A stretch of 64,000 bases of DNA, taken from the NCBI GenBank assembly GCA_054601695.1, contig BAAHQB010000136.1:62001-126000 (forward strand), given 5' to 3'. The position numbers were made by a program, and so were the translations under genes. How positions within the stretch are numbered: position 1 is the stretch's first letter; each line of letters begins with the position of its first letter. Below, piece by piece: positions 27,291-55,673 of the stretch. A model generated the notes under the pieces. It was not told the DNA's origin. It searched no databases and saw only the letters and a list, made by a program, of their open reading frames with translations. The stretch comes from Amorphochlora amoebiformis (taxonomy: Eukaryota; Cercozoa; Chlorarachniophyceae).

Positions 27291-27970
27291 TACCCCCCCA
27301 GTATTCTACTTTGAAGTCTGCGGCCCGCAGTGACTGAGGCATATATATATCATCTAGATCATAGAAACCATATATAAATTCCAGAATTGTGCGTGTGCTT
27401 ACTTACTCTAGATACCTTGGTTGGCGCTGCTATGGCAGCGGCTAGCCTACTGAGTATAGCTGTTTTCTTGTCTAGACGGTCTAGTTACTTCTAGAGTATC
27501 TAGAGTATCTAGAGTATACAATAGATACAAAGATACATGCTATTCAATGGTGCGATAAGCTGGAAAGACCGTAAATAGGCACATGTTGTACTAGTACTAC
27601 GTACAATACCTAGAATACATGTAGTACATGTAGATCTAGACTAAGTAGAGTAACACGATCATCTTGACGGTTTTATATGTGTCTATATGCTGTGATAAAT
27701 GCTCTATAAATTGACTTCAGCCTTTGTGCTGCGATCTACAAAATCCAGCAGAGCAGGCGGTCATAAACAGATACTATAGAAATGGAGGCCAAGAAGAGAG
27801 GAGCGGATTGCGCTGTCTAACATCATCACGCGGGAAACGAAGACCGTCGACACACCAAGAACGTCCACCATATCGGAGCTGGCTTCATATTTGCGCAACT
27901 GTCTTTTCCCTATCGCTCCGTCAGACGGCAGAGGGACACGACCAGCAATCCAAAACCCGAAACAAGCTCG
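27291..27970. other. Convergent intergenic spacer, CTAG-rich
   Basis: This spacer lies between the gene C stop and the helicase stop. 27340-27660 contains about eleven CTAG tetranucleotides, including TCTAGAGTATCTAGAGTATC, and no TA microsatellite. 27720-27970 is GC-richer and presumably helicase 3' UTR. A 95-codon + strand ORF at 27724 overlaps the helicase antisense and is probably spurious. Confidence 0.6.
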
Positions 27971-28758
27971 CTACACACAGTAGAGTCGCTCGTCGATATT
28001 ATTCTCGATGAGCTTGATCTCTGTGCCGAGTTCTTGTTCGATCTTGTACATGTTCGTTCGATCTTCCATAGTGATGAAGTTGATGGCCAGGCCTAGGTGC
28101 CCAAATCGACCGGAACGGCCAATACGATGCAGATAGGTCTCGGATCCCGACGGGAAGTCGAAGTTGATGACGACGTTGACGGACTGAACGTCGATCCCCC
28201 TGGTGCAGAGGTCAGACGTTACTAGATTCCTACATAGGCCATTCCTGAAATCGTGAAAGACTCTGTTGCGGTGTTCCTGCTTCATCTTGGAGTGTATGTA
28301 GAAGCAGGAGAAGCCCATCTTGGTAATGGCTTGCGCAAGCAACTCAACCCGCTTTACTTTGTTGCAGAATATGATGCACTGATTGATATTTAGCTGAACA
28401 AAACTCTCGTCAGACTCAAAACAAGAACAAGATGGGTGATCCGAGTACCTTTTTGAACAACGTCCTCAGGCACGATATCTTCTGCTTCTGCTTGAGAAAT
28501 GCATAGTACTGTGTGACTCCTTTGAGAGTGAGCTCATCCATAAGGTTGATCTGATGAGCGTCCTTCATCCATCGGTCGATGAATTGCCGGATAGCGTTGG
28601 GAAAGGTCGCGGAGAAACACAGAATCTGACGCTCCTCGTGGGTGTATTCGATAAGCTTGTTGAGCTTGATCTGAAATTCACGGCTGAGTAGCTTATCCGC
28701 CTGAGAACAGCAGGTCGTGAATCTTATATTGTAAATCCCATATAAATTTCACATAATA

Positions 28759-28789
<31 letters not shown>

Positions 28790-28816
28790 ATAAAAATAAT
28801 ATGTATATATAATAAT

Positions 28817-28881
<65 letters not shown>

Positions 28882-28939
28882 GGTGTATATATGTGTATAC
28901 TTATTTATGTGTATGTGTATTCATACATAATGTATATAC

Positions 28940-29033
<94 letters not shown>

Positions 29034-29040
29034 CATATAC

Positions 29041-29105
<65 letters not shown>

Positions 29106-29127
29106 TATATATATATATATATGTATG

Positions 29128-29165
<38 letters not shown>

Positions 29166-30827
29166 CCATTTACATGTATAAAATAAGATGGAAATATATT
29201 AACAGACGTAGAAATAACAATTTACAAATATAGTATATATATATATATATATTTGCATATATATGATGAATAGATATTTAAACTATTTGTTCATATTACG
29301 TACATATATGTATTGATGTATGTATGTTACATATATTATTGACATTATGTACACATGCATGTGATGGTGCTCACACATGTATGTATGTGTGTGTGTGTTT
29401 GACTGTGCATAGGCATAGGTGTGAATGCGTGGTGCATAATCCGCAGTGGGTTACCTCGTCCATGACGAACATCCTGCATTCGGAAAGGTCGGCGATCTCT
29501 CTCTCGCACAAATCTAATATTCTCCCCGGGGTAGCAACTATTATATGGACAGTGCGCTTCAATCTAATGATATCATCCTTGAGTACAGTTCCCCCGGTGG
29601 TAACAATCGTATTGATGGGCAGATGCTTTGACATCTTTTTGACGACGGCGGAGGTTTGGAGTGCAAGCTCTCGCGTAGGGACAAGGATGAGGGCTGAATA
29701 TTACAATATTAGAACCTACTGCTGTTAGTCTGAAAAAGGGGTTCCAAAATAGCTACCTTGAACATGATTCTTCGAGGTGTCAATCTTCTCCACAGTGGGA
29801 ATTACGAAAGAGGCCGTCTTTCCAGTCCCGTTTTTTGCCCTTGCGAGGATATGACGGCCCATGAGTGCGTACGGGATCGATTCTTCTTGTATCGGGGATG
29901 GTTTCTCGTATCCCATCTCAAATATCCCTTTCAATAGGTCTCGCTTGAGTTCGAAGTGCTCGAACTCAAGACCTTTCACGTTCTTGACATCCTGGACAAA
30001 TGTAGCATTTAAGCGGAGGAACAATTAGCTCAGAGAATTCATACCTCGGTCTTTATCCTTGAATCCTTAGGTGGCAGAGAGAGTCCCGTTTTCCATTCCT
30101 CCTTGCCAGATTTTTTTTCCTCGGCGACCTTTTTTTCTACTAGTTTCTCCGGTCCCGACTCCGGTTTGGGCGGAACTGGCTCCTTATCAACAGCACGCTT
30201 CGGAGCGACTGTAGCCTGGGCTGTCTGTTTGGGTGGTTGCTTTGGCACCTTGGATTCCTTCTTGACTTCCTGCTTGGGCACATCTAGCTTATCTTCTTCC
30301 TGCCTGGGCTTGGTTTGTTGTTTGCTCTTCTCAGCAGGATTCATGTCCGAGGTTCCGGTCGGGGGTGGCTGTGATCGTGGTGGGTAGGCGTACCGATATC
30401 CGGGAGGAATTTGGTTGTACATGTTGTATCCGGTTTGTTGGCGGTAGTATGGTTGGTGTTGGGGTTGGTGGTAGTGGGCTCGGGGAAGTGGGTTTTGGGG
30501 AGGTGCGTTTCGGTAGTAGTTTTCGTATCCAGGAGGGGCCCCGTAGTGAGATTGTGGATGTCCCGGATTCTGTCGATAGTCATAGTATTGTGAGGGAGGT
30601 TGTTGGTTGTAATATCCATTCATGGCGGGTTGTTGTCGAGCTTGCGGATGGTTTTGGAAGTAGTTCATGTAAGCGTGGTTTCCGGACAGATTTTTTCCCC
30701 GGGAACCTGTCGACGAGCCGTGAAACTGGTACTTCTGTCCATTCGACGATGCTGGAATATTTGCATTGCTTCTTGAAGGATGGCCGCTCATAGAGAGAGC
30801 AGACATCTTGCCCCCGAGATCAGACAT
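27971..30827 (-). CDS. DDX6/DHH1: DDX6/Dhh1-family DEAD-box RNA helicase
   Basis: Five exons on the minus strand, 30827-30045, 29991-29757, 29693-29455, 28700-28449 and 28393-27971, give 1932 nt and 643 residues with all phases matching. Residues 1-261 are a disordered Gln/Tyr/Pro/Asn-rich then Lys/Pro/Glu-rich extension. The two-lobed helicase core follows: Q motif GYEKPSPIQ (288-296), motif I AKNGTGKT (313-320), PTRELA (345-350), TTGG (371-374), TPGR (394-397), DEAD (418-421), SAT (449-451), TRGID (567-571) and HRIGRSGR (592-599). The phrases [15 protein letters not shown] and [18 protein letters not shown] are diagnostic of the DDX6/Dhh1/DOZI group. That family represses translation and promotes decapping in cytoplasmic mRNP granules. 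The protein ends soon after the core, in DERLYCV. The third intron falls between DE and AD of the DEAD box, and about half of it is (TA)n. Confidence 0.96.
28701..29454 (-). repeat. (TA)n-filled intron inside the DEAD motif
   Basis: The intron of 754 bp separates the Asp-Glu codons from the Ala-Asp codons of the DEAD box. 28945-29028 is an almost unbroken TA run and further TA runs follow to 29160. The donor is GAG before GTAACC on the minus strand, and the acceptor is CTCAG. Confidence 0.9.
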
Positions 30828-30908
30828 GGTTGAGCGAGGTCCGACGCAATCTCATTAAGGGGAGCGACAAAATAATATTGAATGATTAATTAATGGGATC
30901 TTTTCGGC
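30828..30908. promoter_or_regulatory. Short bidirectional promoter between helicase and gene D
   Basis: Only 81 bp separate the divergent start codons of the helicase (30827) and gene D (30909). The interval is partly AT-rich (AATGATTAATTAATGGG) with no canonical TATA at a suitable distance. Both 5' UTRs must fit here or overlap. Confidence 0.45.
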
Positions 30909-36642
<5,734 letters not shown>

Positions 36643-36836
36643 CCTTAATATCGTTAAGTCTCTAAGGCTTAGCGTCACTCCTTATCTGAGTCACTCAAAT
36701 TTTCTTCTGCATGCTTTCGATCTACGTGCGGTCTGTTCTCTCCTCTCTGTCCCTCTCGAGAGCTATCCCTCTCCTCCTCACCACCCCCCTCTCTTCATCT
36801 CTCTTCTTAATCGTGGACAATAGGACACCACAGCGA
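36643..36836. other. Intergenic spacer between genes D and E
   Basis: Only about 190 bp separate the gene D stop from the gene E start. It contains a C/T-rich stretch (36735-36810) just upstream of the ATG, probably promoter and 5' UTR. Confidence 0.5.
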
Positions 36837-46790
<9,954 letters not shown>

Positions 46791-46925
46791 ATATTAGGTT
46801 TGGATTCCTTTTAACTGTTGTCTTAACTATCAGATACCACAATTGAGGGAGGGTCGGGAAGTCGGGGTATGTAATATACATATATATATGTATATATATA
46901 TATACTATATATATATACATTTATA

Positions 46926-46968
<43 letters not shown>

Positions 46969-47163
46969 ATATATATGTTTGTGTGTGTGTGTGAAAGTCT
47001 GTATTCATATACATATTGAATATTATACGTAGGGAAACAATACTACATGTATACATTTACAAATGGATGTGTAATTTATATTTTTATTACATATCTACGT
47101 TTATATTATACAGATAATATGTATATATATATATATATTACATATTATATATATATATATATG

Positions 47164-47194
<31 letters not shown>

Positions 47195-47235
47195 AGTCTG
47201 TGTTAAATATACCTTGATGTTTATCCATACTTACA

Positions 47236-47323
<88 letters not shown>

Positions 47324-47374
47324 TGTGTGTGCGTGTGTGTGTGTGTGTGTTATACCTATATTCGTAAATAATGA

Positions 47375-47420
<46 letters not shown>

Positions 47421-47642
47421 GATTTGGGATAAACGTGACTAACCTTGGGCTGAAACTAATGGTAGGGACAAGTAACATTGAGTGATTTGGAAGGGCTAGA
47501 AAAGGGTAAGTATTGTACTTGCACTGAATGTATCCAGTTAATACACTAGATACATAAATCTAGAAATGCGTGTGAATATTTGTATGTGTATCTATCCACA
47601 TATCTAGATTTACTTGTATATATATAACTGTACACCTGTATA

Positions 47643-47700
<58 letters not shown>

Positions 47701-48270
47701 ATAGTATTTATATACACATATGATATATATATTGTATATATATATATATATATATATACTAGATATAATAGTAAACATGTATGTAAATTGTAGGAAATCG
47801 AGCGTCTGGCACCTAGTACCTTTCTGCATCATGACAAGTTAAAACTAGTTAAACTTAGTGTACCTCAATACACATGATGGCTACTGCAACTAGAACTTAG
47901 TACAACCAGAAGAACAATCTGCATTACTCTAGTACTCTAGTTACTCTAGTTACTTGAAGGCTTCTTGTACTTCTAGACTAGTACTAGTACGGTACGAACT
48001 AGCGGTATAAAAATGCTCTGAATTTGTAGATTTACCGAAATTTAAATATAACGATAACCAACTGTGGAAACTTTTGCACCGACTGGTAATAATTCTGTAT
48101 GCGTTGATTCACTAGATTCAAAAATTGGTTTAAATTATCTAGCTAGATGACTGGCGGAACCCGCCGTGACTCGACTATGACTAGTGTATCTAACACCGTT
48201 TGAAAATTTAAGAATGCGGTATTTTCCTCTCTACATTGGAGAGAATACCTTAGTCCTGTTAAGCACCATG
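46791..48270. other. Convergent intergenic spacer between genes E and F
   Basis: TA tracts at 47238-47320 (one of the longest pure runs), 47385-47415 and 47650-47760 lie in the first part. 47440-48200 is mostly non-repetitive and rich in CTAG (about 18 occurrences, many as ACTAGT, TCTAGT or CTAGTAC). No coding island with splice sites was found. Confidence 0.6.
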
Positions 48271-49939
<1,669 letters not shown>

Positions 49940-50526
49940 CCTTTTGACTGCTGACGATCGAATAAGTTGGAGACGATAGGCCTGCGAGGGCAGGGATAGC
50001 CGCCGAGCGTGAGGGAACGGAGATCTTGCGAGAAATAGCCTTTATCTGGTGGAATAAATCGGGCGTAGAGCCTCAAATCGAGCCGAGAAAAGGAGAGAGA
50101 TTTCTCAGAATGCGCAAGACCCTACTCTGTGACTCTCACGCAAGTATACACCGGAAAAATACGCAAAAATCGCACCGAACCAACAGCCCCGGCTCTGTGG
50201 GCTTGTTAAGTTGTTGCACGGGAAGTGTAACCTCTAATGTGGCCGGAAGCCAGGGACGGCCCAGCCAGCCGCCCAGGGTTTGGGAGATCGTGTCGGCACT
50301 ACCGGGGGTTACATGGATGGAATCAGGCAAGAACACAACAAAACACATTGAACAGGAACGGTTTCCGAGAATACCGTTTTCTCCGAGAATACGATTTTTA
50401 GGTAAGATCACCAGAATCAAGCACTTACGATATTTTAATTCTCCTTGAAAAGCACAGATCTTCGCGGTTTCCGATGTCGTCTCCTGAAAACTTCCACGCT
50501 GTGCGAAAAGACACCAGCCTGCCCCT
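49940..50526. other. GC-richer region upstream of gene F and of the 54-codon ORF
   Basis: This non-repetitive sequence is probably a divergent promoter plus 5' UTR. A strong 5' splice-site-like TTTTTAG/GTAAGA lies at 50401-50407 on +, and GAAAAG before ACACC at 50511 could be its acceptor, giving a 5' UTR intron. ORFs of about 134-140 codons on both strands overlap each other and carry no recognisable features. Confidence 0.4.
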
Positions 50527-50691
50527 ATGCCCGTCCCCAAGCTCCTGCCCCAGCGCAGACGTATTCAGTGCCCTAAGGGTGTAAAGGCCGCCGTTGGGTT
50601 CGCCGTCGTCGGGACTCTCGCCGTATCAATGATGAACGCTAAAAGGAGGCAGGGTCAGGCGCCGAAGCTCGCCATTCGGGCTCGTGTCTAG
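50527..50691 (+). CDS. Possible 54-residue single-pass membrane protein
   Basis: The ORF runs ATG to TAG without introns: MPVPKLLPQRRRIQCPKG, then a small hydrophobic segment VKAAVGFAVVGTLAVSMM (about 19-36), then a basic tail KRRQGQAPKLAIRARV. A basic N-terminus followed by one short membrane span resembles small mitochondrial inner or outer membrane subunits, but no family is recognised. An 80-codon ORF on the opposite strand (50868-50626, starting MPGQLTKNVERMMPELP) overlaps it; both cannot be confidently real. Confidence 0.32.
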   Translation: MPVPKLLPQRRRIQCPKGVKAAVGFAVVGTLAVSMMNAKRRQGQAPKLAIRARV

Positions 50692-51512
50692 TTGTTTTGA
50701 CCTTTTATAATGGGCTTGATGGGTCTGAGGGAGACCTAAGGGCTCCGAAAAATTGGAACAAATATTTCTGGACTTTTTAAGGAGCGTGCCAGTAAAATTT
50801 GACGAAATGAAGTTTCTTGGCAGCTCTGGCATCATTCGCTCGACATTTTTGGTAAGCTGACCAGGCATACAGAAGAAGTTTTACCCTATATGGGGACTAT
50901 AGATTATATTATCGTCGGTTCGAGAATTCGTAAACGTACATCGTCGTATTGAGAACAGTATCGTCGTAAAGGTCTGGATACATAGAAGGCTGGAGATTGT
51001 GACCGTCTGAGACCGTGCGTATCCTGTGGAAAATTCTAATCCAACTTAGTTTTATTACCATGACGATTTGAATCCAATTTCGTTTTGAATTTATGCTATT
51101 TAAATTTCTACGTACTAGTATATGTATAATAGTAATCGCATGATTTAAGTTCGACTCATCCGCCTAGTCATCCTACAAGTTCTGCTATTTCTTGAATTCA
51201 AGTTCCATCTAGTTAGTCAACTGCAGAAGTCTAGTAAGTAAGATGTTAGTCACATGATATATCATATATCATTGACAAGATTGACACATATTCTAGATAT
51301 AGATATTGTGTTATATTATTTGTTGATCTTGAGATATCTAGGATATATATAAAATTATAATTAAAAACTTAGTAGTACAAGCGGATGTGGAATTATGATA
51401 TTATTAGTAATTTATGATATCATGATATATATATATATATGTATATAGTATACGTGTTTATTTTAGTATGATATTGTGTTACATATATATATATATATGT
51501 TACAGTATATAC

Positions 51513-51543
<31 letters not shown>

Positions 51544-51687
51544 ATATATATATATGCTTATATATATATATGTATATGTATATTATAAGATATGTAGTAT
51601 ATATACATATATATATAGATATATGTATATATATATATACTATAGTAATTATGTCATGATATATTTATTCATATTATGTAAATTTAC

Positions 51688-51718
<31 letters not shown>

Positions 51719-52394
51719 AATATATACACATATATAATTATGTAAATCACAGTAAATACAATATACATTAATGTACACAGCCTATAATATTATAAGTTAT
51801 CTATATTTACATCAATACACTATTCAAATGCAATCAAGTTATGATACAATTGTATCTAATGTACTTCATAGGCAATGCCGCCATTGTAATTTTCAAAGTG
51901 AATACACGGTCCAATTGAATATTAATACAAAGGCGGTTACAGATATATGTATACATATATGTACTTGGAGGACATGCATCGAAAATGGACGAAATTTGTT
52001 AACCGTTTAAATTTCTGAGCATGCTTTATCGATCAACGAGAAAGGCTCGCGCCATTGATCCCTTAATAGTCACCGATGGACTTCTCGCGTAGTTCTCTGG
52101 ATTAGGGGAAAATCTATCGCGAGAGTGGTCGTGGAACTGGGAGTATCGAGAGCCCCTGAGATCAGGGTTGAAGTTTAGGATTGAATGATGTTGTGTAATC
52201 CAGCCTCGGGTGTACAGAAAGCATGGATAGAGGGTTAGGGTTACGGTTTGGGTTTGTTAGTAAAAAAGTTGTTGGATTAGGTCTGGTCAGGTGCAGATGA
52301 CCATTTATGGTTTTGGGAAAATACGATCAGGGTTACAGCTGGTGTTTGGTGCATGTATACTACATCTTGATATTTTGTACATATATTCATGTAT

Positions 52395-52575
52395 AGATAA
52401 GAAGGAAGAACAGAGAGAGAAACGGAGAGAAGAAAACAGAGAGAAACAGAGAGAGAAGCAGAGAGAGAAACAGAGAGAGAAACAGGGAGAGAAACAGGGA
52501 GAGAAACAGAGAGAGAAATTGAGAGGGACAGAGAGAGAAACAGAGAGAGAAACAGAGACATCGGGTAAGAGGAAA
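52395..52575 (+). repeat. GAGAGAAACA-type short tandem repeat
   Basis: Words of GAGAGAAACA, GAGAGAAGCA and GGGAGAAACA are repeated about 15 times. Translation gives Arg-Glu-Lys-Gln repeats on + and Ser-Leu-Phe on -, neither treated as coding. Confidence 0.85.
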
Positions 52576-52681
52576 GGAAGAGTAGGGAGTAAATGAGATG
52601 TACACATATTTCTATACATGTATATGTATGTAATACTATGTATATATATATATATATTGTTACTTTGAATGCATGTGTGTG

Positions 52682-52717
<36 letters not shown>

Positions 52718-52731
52718 TACATGCAATATAC

Positions 52732-52772
<41 letters not shown>

Positions 52773-52802
52773 TATAATATAGATATGCTCATAAGTTTAT
52801 AC

Positions 52803-52847
<45 letters not shown>

Positions 52848-52869
52848 ATTTATATGTGTATTTTTATGA

Positions 52870-52900
<31 letters not shown>

Positions 52901-53016
52901 GTAGATATATTTATATAGATATGCATGTACATACATACATACGTACTTATCATACATACTTGCTATGTATTTACATATGTACACATACAAGCCCAAATCT
53001 ACATATTACACACACA

Positions 53017-53058
<42 letters not shown>

Positions 53059-53147
53059 TATGTATATGTGTAATATTATGTATTATATATATATATATAT
53101 ATATATTGTATGTGTACATATATATTATATATATATATATATATATA

Positions 53148-53185
<38 letters not shown>

Positions 53186-53325
53186 GTGTATACATATGTA
53201 ATACACATAAATATATGTATACATATACATATACATATCTATATATATGTGTATATGTGTGTGTGTGTAATAGTATGCATTTTTATATATATTACATATA
53301 CATATATATATATATATATACACAC

Positions 53326-53356
<31 letters not shown>

Positions 53357-53357
53357 A

Positions 53358-53407
<50 letters not shown>

Positions 53408-53490
53408 GTATGTATATGATTCTAGTTACATTTGTATATTATGTTTGTTTTATGTTTGCATATGTGTGTATATATATAACGTAAATGTAG

Positions 53491-53548
53491 ACTGGACGCC
53501 GAAATTGTACATATACAGTTATTTATATACATATATCTATATGTACAT

Positions 53549-53591
<43 letters not shown>

Positions 53592-53617
53592 CATAATTAC
53601 ATATATATATATATATT

Positions 53618-53648
<31 letters not shown>

Positions 53649-53838
53649 TGACATATTTATATATATATTGACTTATATATATGTATATATATATATGTAA
53701 GTATATATATATATATATAAAAATATATATATATGTGTGTATATATATATATATGTAAGTACAAATATATATATATATATATATACATATAGATATATGT
53801 GTATAAATAACTGTATATGTACAATTTCCGCGTCCAGA
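53491..53838. repeat. Large inverted repeat with arms of about 55 bp
   Basis: The left arm (about 53491-53546) starts TGGACGCCGAAATTGTACAT. The right arm (about 53782-53838) is its near-perfect reverse complement, ending ATGTACAATTTCCGCGTCCA. The loop is about 235 bp of TA-rich repeat. The right arm abuts a degenerate CCCTAA tract. Confidence 0.8.
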
Positions 53839-53845
53839 CTAAACT

Positions 53846-53990
53846 CCAACCCAAACCCAAACCCTAACCCAAACCCTAGCTAGCCCTAAACGTAACCTAT
53901 AGCCCCACTCTGTGGAGGAGTCAATGGTCCTAGGACTAAGACATGCTGAATAATCTGATCGTAGACCTAAACCTAAGCCTAACAGTAACC
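53846..53990 (+). repeat. Degenerate CCCTAA tract with the AAGACATGCTGAATAATC linker
   Basis: CCCAAACCC and CCCTAACCC words are followed by GAGGAGTCAATGGTCCTAGG and the linker at 53938-53955. The same linker occurs in the arrays at 20.9, 21.3 and 36.1 kb. Confidence 0.85.
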
Positions 53991-54208
53991 CAAGTACATA
54001 ATATGCGATATATCTCTAGCTTATAGTAATATGTAATGTATACATTACATACATATACATATATATATGTATAAGAAATCTTATAATTTTCATCTATTTT
54101 GGTATATGTTAGTGTTTGACGTTAGAATTATGCTTGTTTTGTCGGGTCAGGTTTATCTGATAGGATTATGGGCTCTATTTTAGTCGTGGATAATATTCAA
54201 ATAGTTAC

Positions 54209-55661
54209 CTGTCTCGAAGTCGGTGCAGTCGCTCCATGTGGTGACTGCCTCTGAGAGTTAAGGCTTGGAAATTATTTTTGCTTTTAGTCTCCGTGAATGT
54301 TGAAATAAGTGTTAGTTTAGGAAAATCTTGGGGCACCAAGGAAGGATAGTTCTAGTACTGTGTGGGCTAGTTGAGGGTTACCTTCCGTGACGCAGGTGCT
54401 GTTGCAGGTCTTGTTGCCGTGAGTATCGGTTCCTGTCGCTGCCTGCCCAATAATGCTCTTGCGAAGCACGGATTCCGTGAAGTCCAAAGATGAATCTCTG
54501 GCGATGGCTATAGTTACGGCTCTGAGGGTCGAGAGGACTGTGGGACTCGGCATAGGGAACGTTAGTGACGAAATGAAATCCCGCCGATCGCCGTTCACGA
54601 CGTTGCAAAAAGCGTCCCTGGTGCTCATCTGTGCCTTCTTTGTATTCAACGTACTCCGGTGGTGAGTATAGAAGCAATTGCGATCCAGCCTCCATATTGC
54701 AGGAACCTTTTAACGAGCGTTTCCGGTCCCAAGAACCCATAGGTTCCGGCATCTCCCTAGTCTCTCGTGTTGTTTCCCCACTTTCCCCCACCGCTTGTAC
54801 CGGTGCCCAGCTTCCCCTCACCTCCAGTTCTGGTGAGAAACGAATGGGAGACAGTATCTTCTCTGGGCCAGGGGGTGATAAAATCTCTTCCCCCTTCCAT
54901 CCCGGGTTGATAGGCATCCTTTTGCATGCAAAGGATGGTTCCTGTGAGCGCCAGCTATCCTGTTGACCCCACAACCTGTACCCTGGATACGAGGAGACGG
55001 ATGGAGAAGCCAATGGAGATTCTTGGGATTTGAGGGGTTTGGTGGGATATGCACTGTGGAATGGAGAGAAGAAAGAGCCGGATGGTTGTGCCTGCTCTCT
55101 TCGAGGATTTTGGTGTCCCTTCCAATTATGACGATAATCTACGAGCGGCAAGTCGTGAGGATCGCTAAGTTCAGGGGAGTCTTGAACCCAACGAGTATTG
55201 GAGACCAAATTACTTTCGGAGGTGAAGCGATATCCTTCTTCCTCCTTTCCGTTCCTCAATGCTTTCCTAAGCTGAAATTCCAGTCCATTTCTTCTCATCA
55301 GGGAAAAAACTTTGTCTCGAAAACGCTTTCGCACTTTCAGGAAATGGGCTTTGCCATCAAACGTATCAGGTCTGATTTAACATATATAAGTTTTCATCTG
55401 TGGGTAGAACTGACAACATGACCTGAAGCCCTTTTGTTTGGCGAGTATACTTGATCCCTTGAAACGTTTGCTGCGCAGGAGTCCTTCGCCACGAACACAT
55501 ACTCGACTCTGAGATCTTTTATCGAATATCCCACGTTTGGGAGCAGATTTCCTGGCGTTTTTGCGAGCCGTGCCACGTCTATCCCGGTTCATCAAATCTT
55601 TCCGCGAACGCTTGTCGGCCGAAAAGATAATATAGAATTTCGGAAGTTCTCCCAGAATCAT
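54209..55661 (-). CDS. Gene H: basic N-terminus and long Ser/Pro/Arg-rich region, 3' end unresolved
   Basis: Exons on the minus strand are 55661-55423, 55371-54382 and 54250-54209, with matching phases and a 51-nt first intron; the 3' end lies further downstream. About 420 residues are visible. Residues 1-80 are very basic (MILGELPKFYIIFSADKRSR, RRGTARKNARKSAPKRG). A segment near residue 95, VRKRFRDKVFSLMRRNG and EFQLRKALRNG, vaguely resembles the helical N-terminal dimerisation region of FOP/OFD1-type centrosomal proteins; I give that little weight. The rest is hydrophilic and low in predicted order, with LLLYSPPEYVEYKEG and many Arg, Ser and Pro. The start could also be the ATG at 55757, which would overlap gene I on the other strand. 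The start used here leaves 12 bp to the gene I start. Confidence 0.48.
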
Positions 55662-55673
55662 CTTGAATGCTGG

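Larger units (their letters stand above)
50692..54208. other. Large intergenic or 3' region without a supported gene
   Basis: 50880-51440 is AT-rich with CTAG words. 51430-51730 and 52620-53760 are TA-rich. 51770-52230 is unique sequence with stops in all frames and no exon islands I could chain. 52228-52260 has TTAGGG-like words. 52395-52575 is a (GAGAAACA)n-type repeat. 53491-53838 holds a large inverted repeat, and 53846-53990 a degenerate CCCTAA tract. Part of 54000-54208 probably belongs to the 3' end of gene H. Confidence 0.5.

Noticed and set aside
27724-28011. 95-codon + strand ORF after gene C
   Set aside because: It overlaps the helicase 3' end antisense, has no recognisable features and no upstream splice partner that fits.
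29324-29728. 134-codon + strand ORF
   Set aside because: It is antisense to helicase exon 3, which encodes PTRELA through the first half of the DEAD box.
30365-30793. 142-codon + strand ORF
   Set aside because: It is antisense to the first exon of the helicase, whose frame continues into the conserved core.
50026-50540. 140-codon + and 134-codon - overlapping ORFs
   Set aside because: They overlap each other, show no domain, and a strong 5' splice site at 50401 suggests 5' UTR; neither could be preferred.
52291-52596. 101-codon + ORF with Arg-Glu-Lys-Gln repeats
   Set aside because: The body is the GAGAGAAACA tandem repeat, and no exon partner was found.
54453-54966. + strand ORFs opposite gene H
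   Set aside because: The minus-strand frame is much longer (330 codons), continues across two spliced junctions in phase, and ends at a GT donor.
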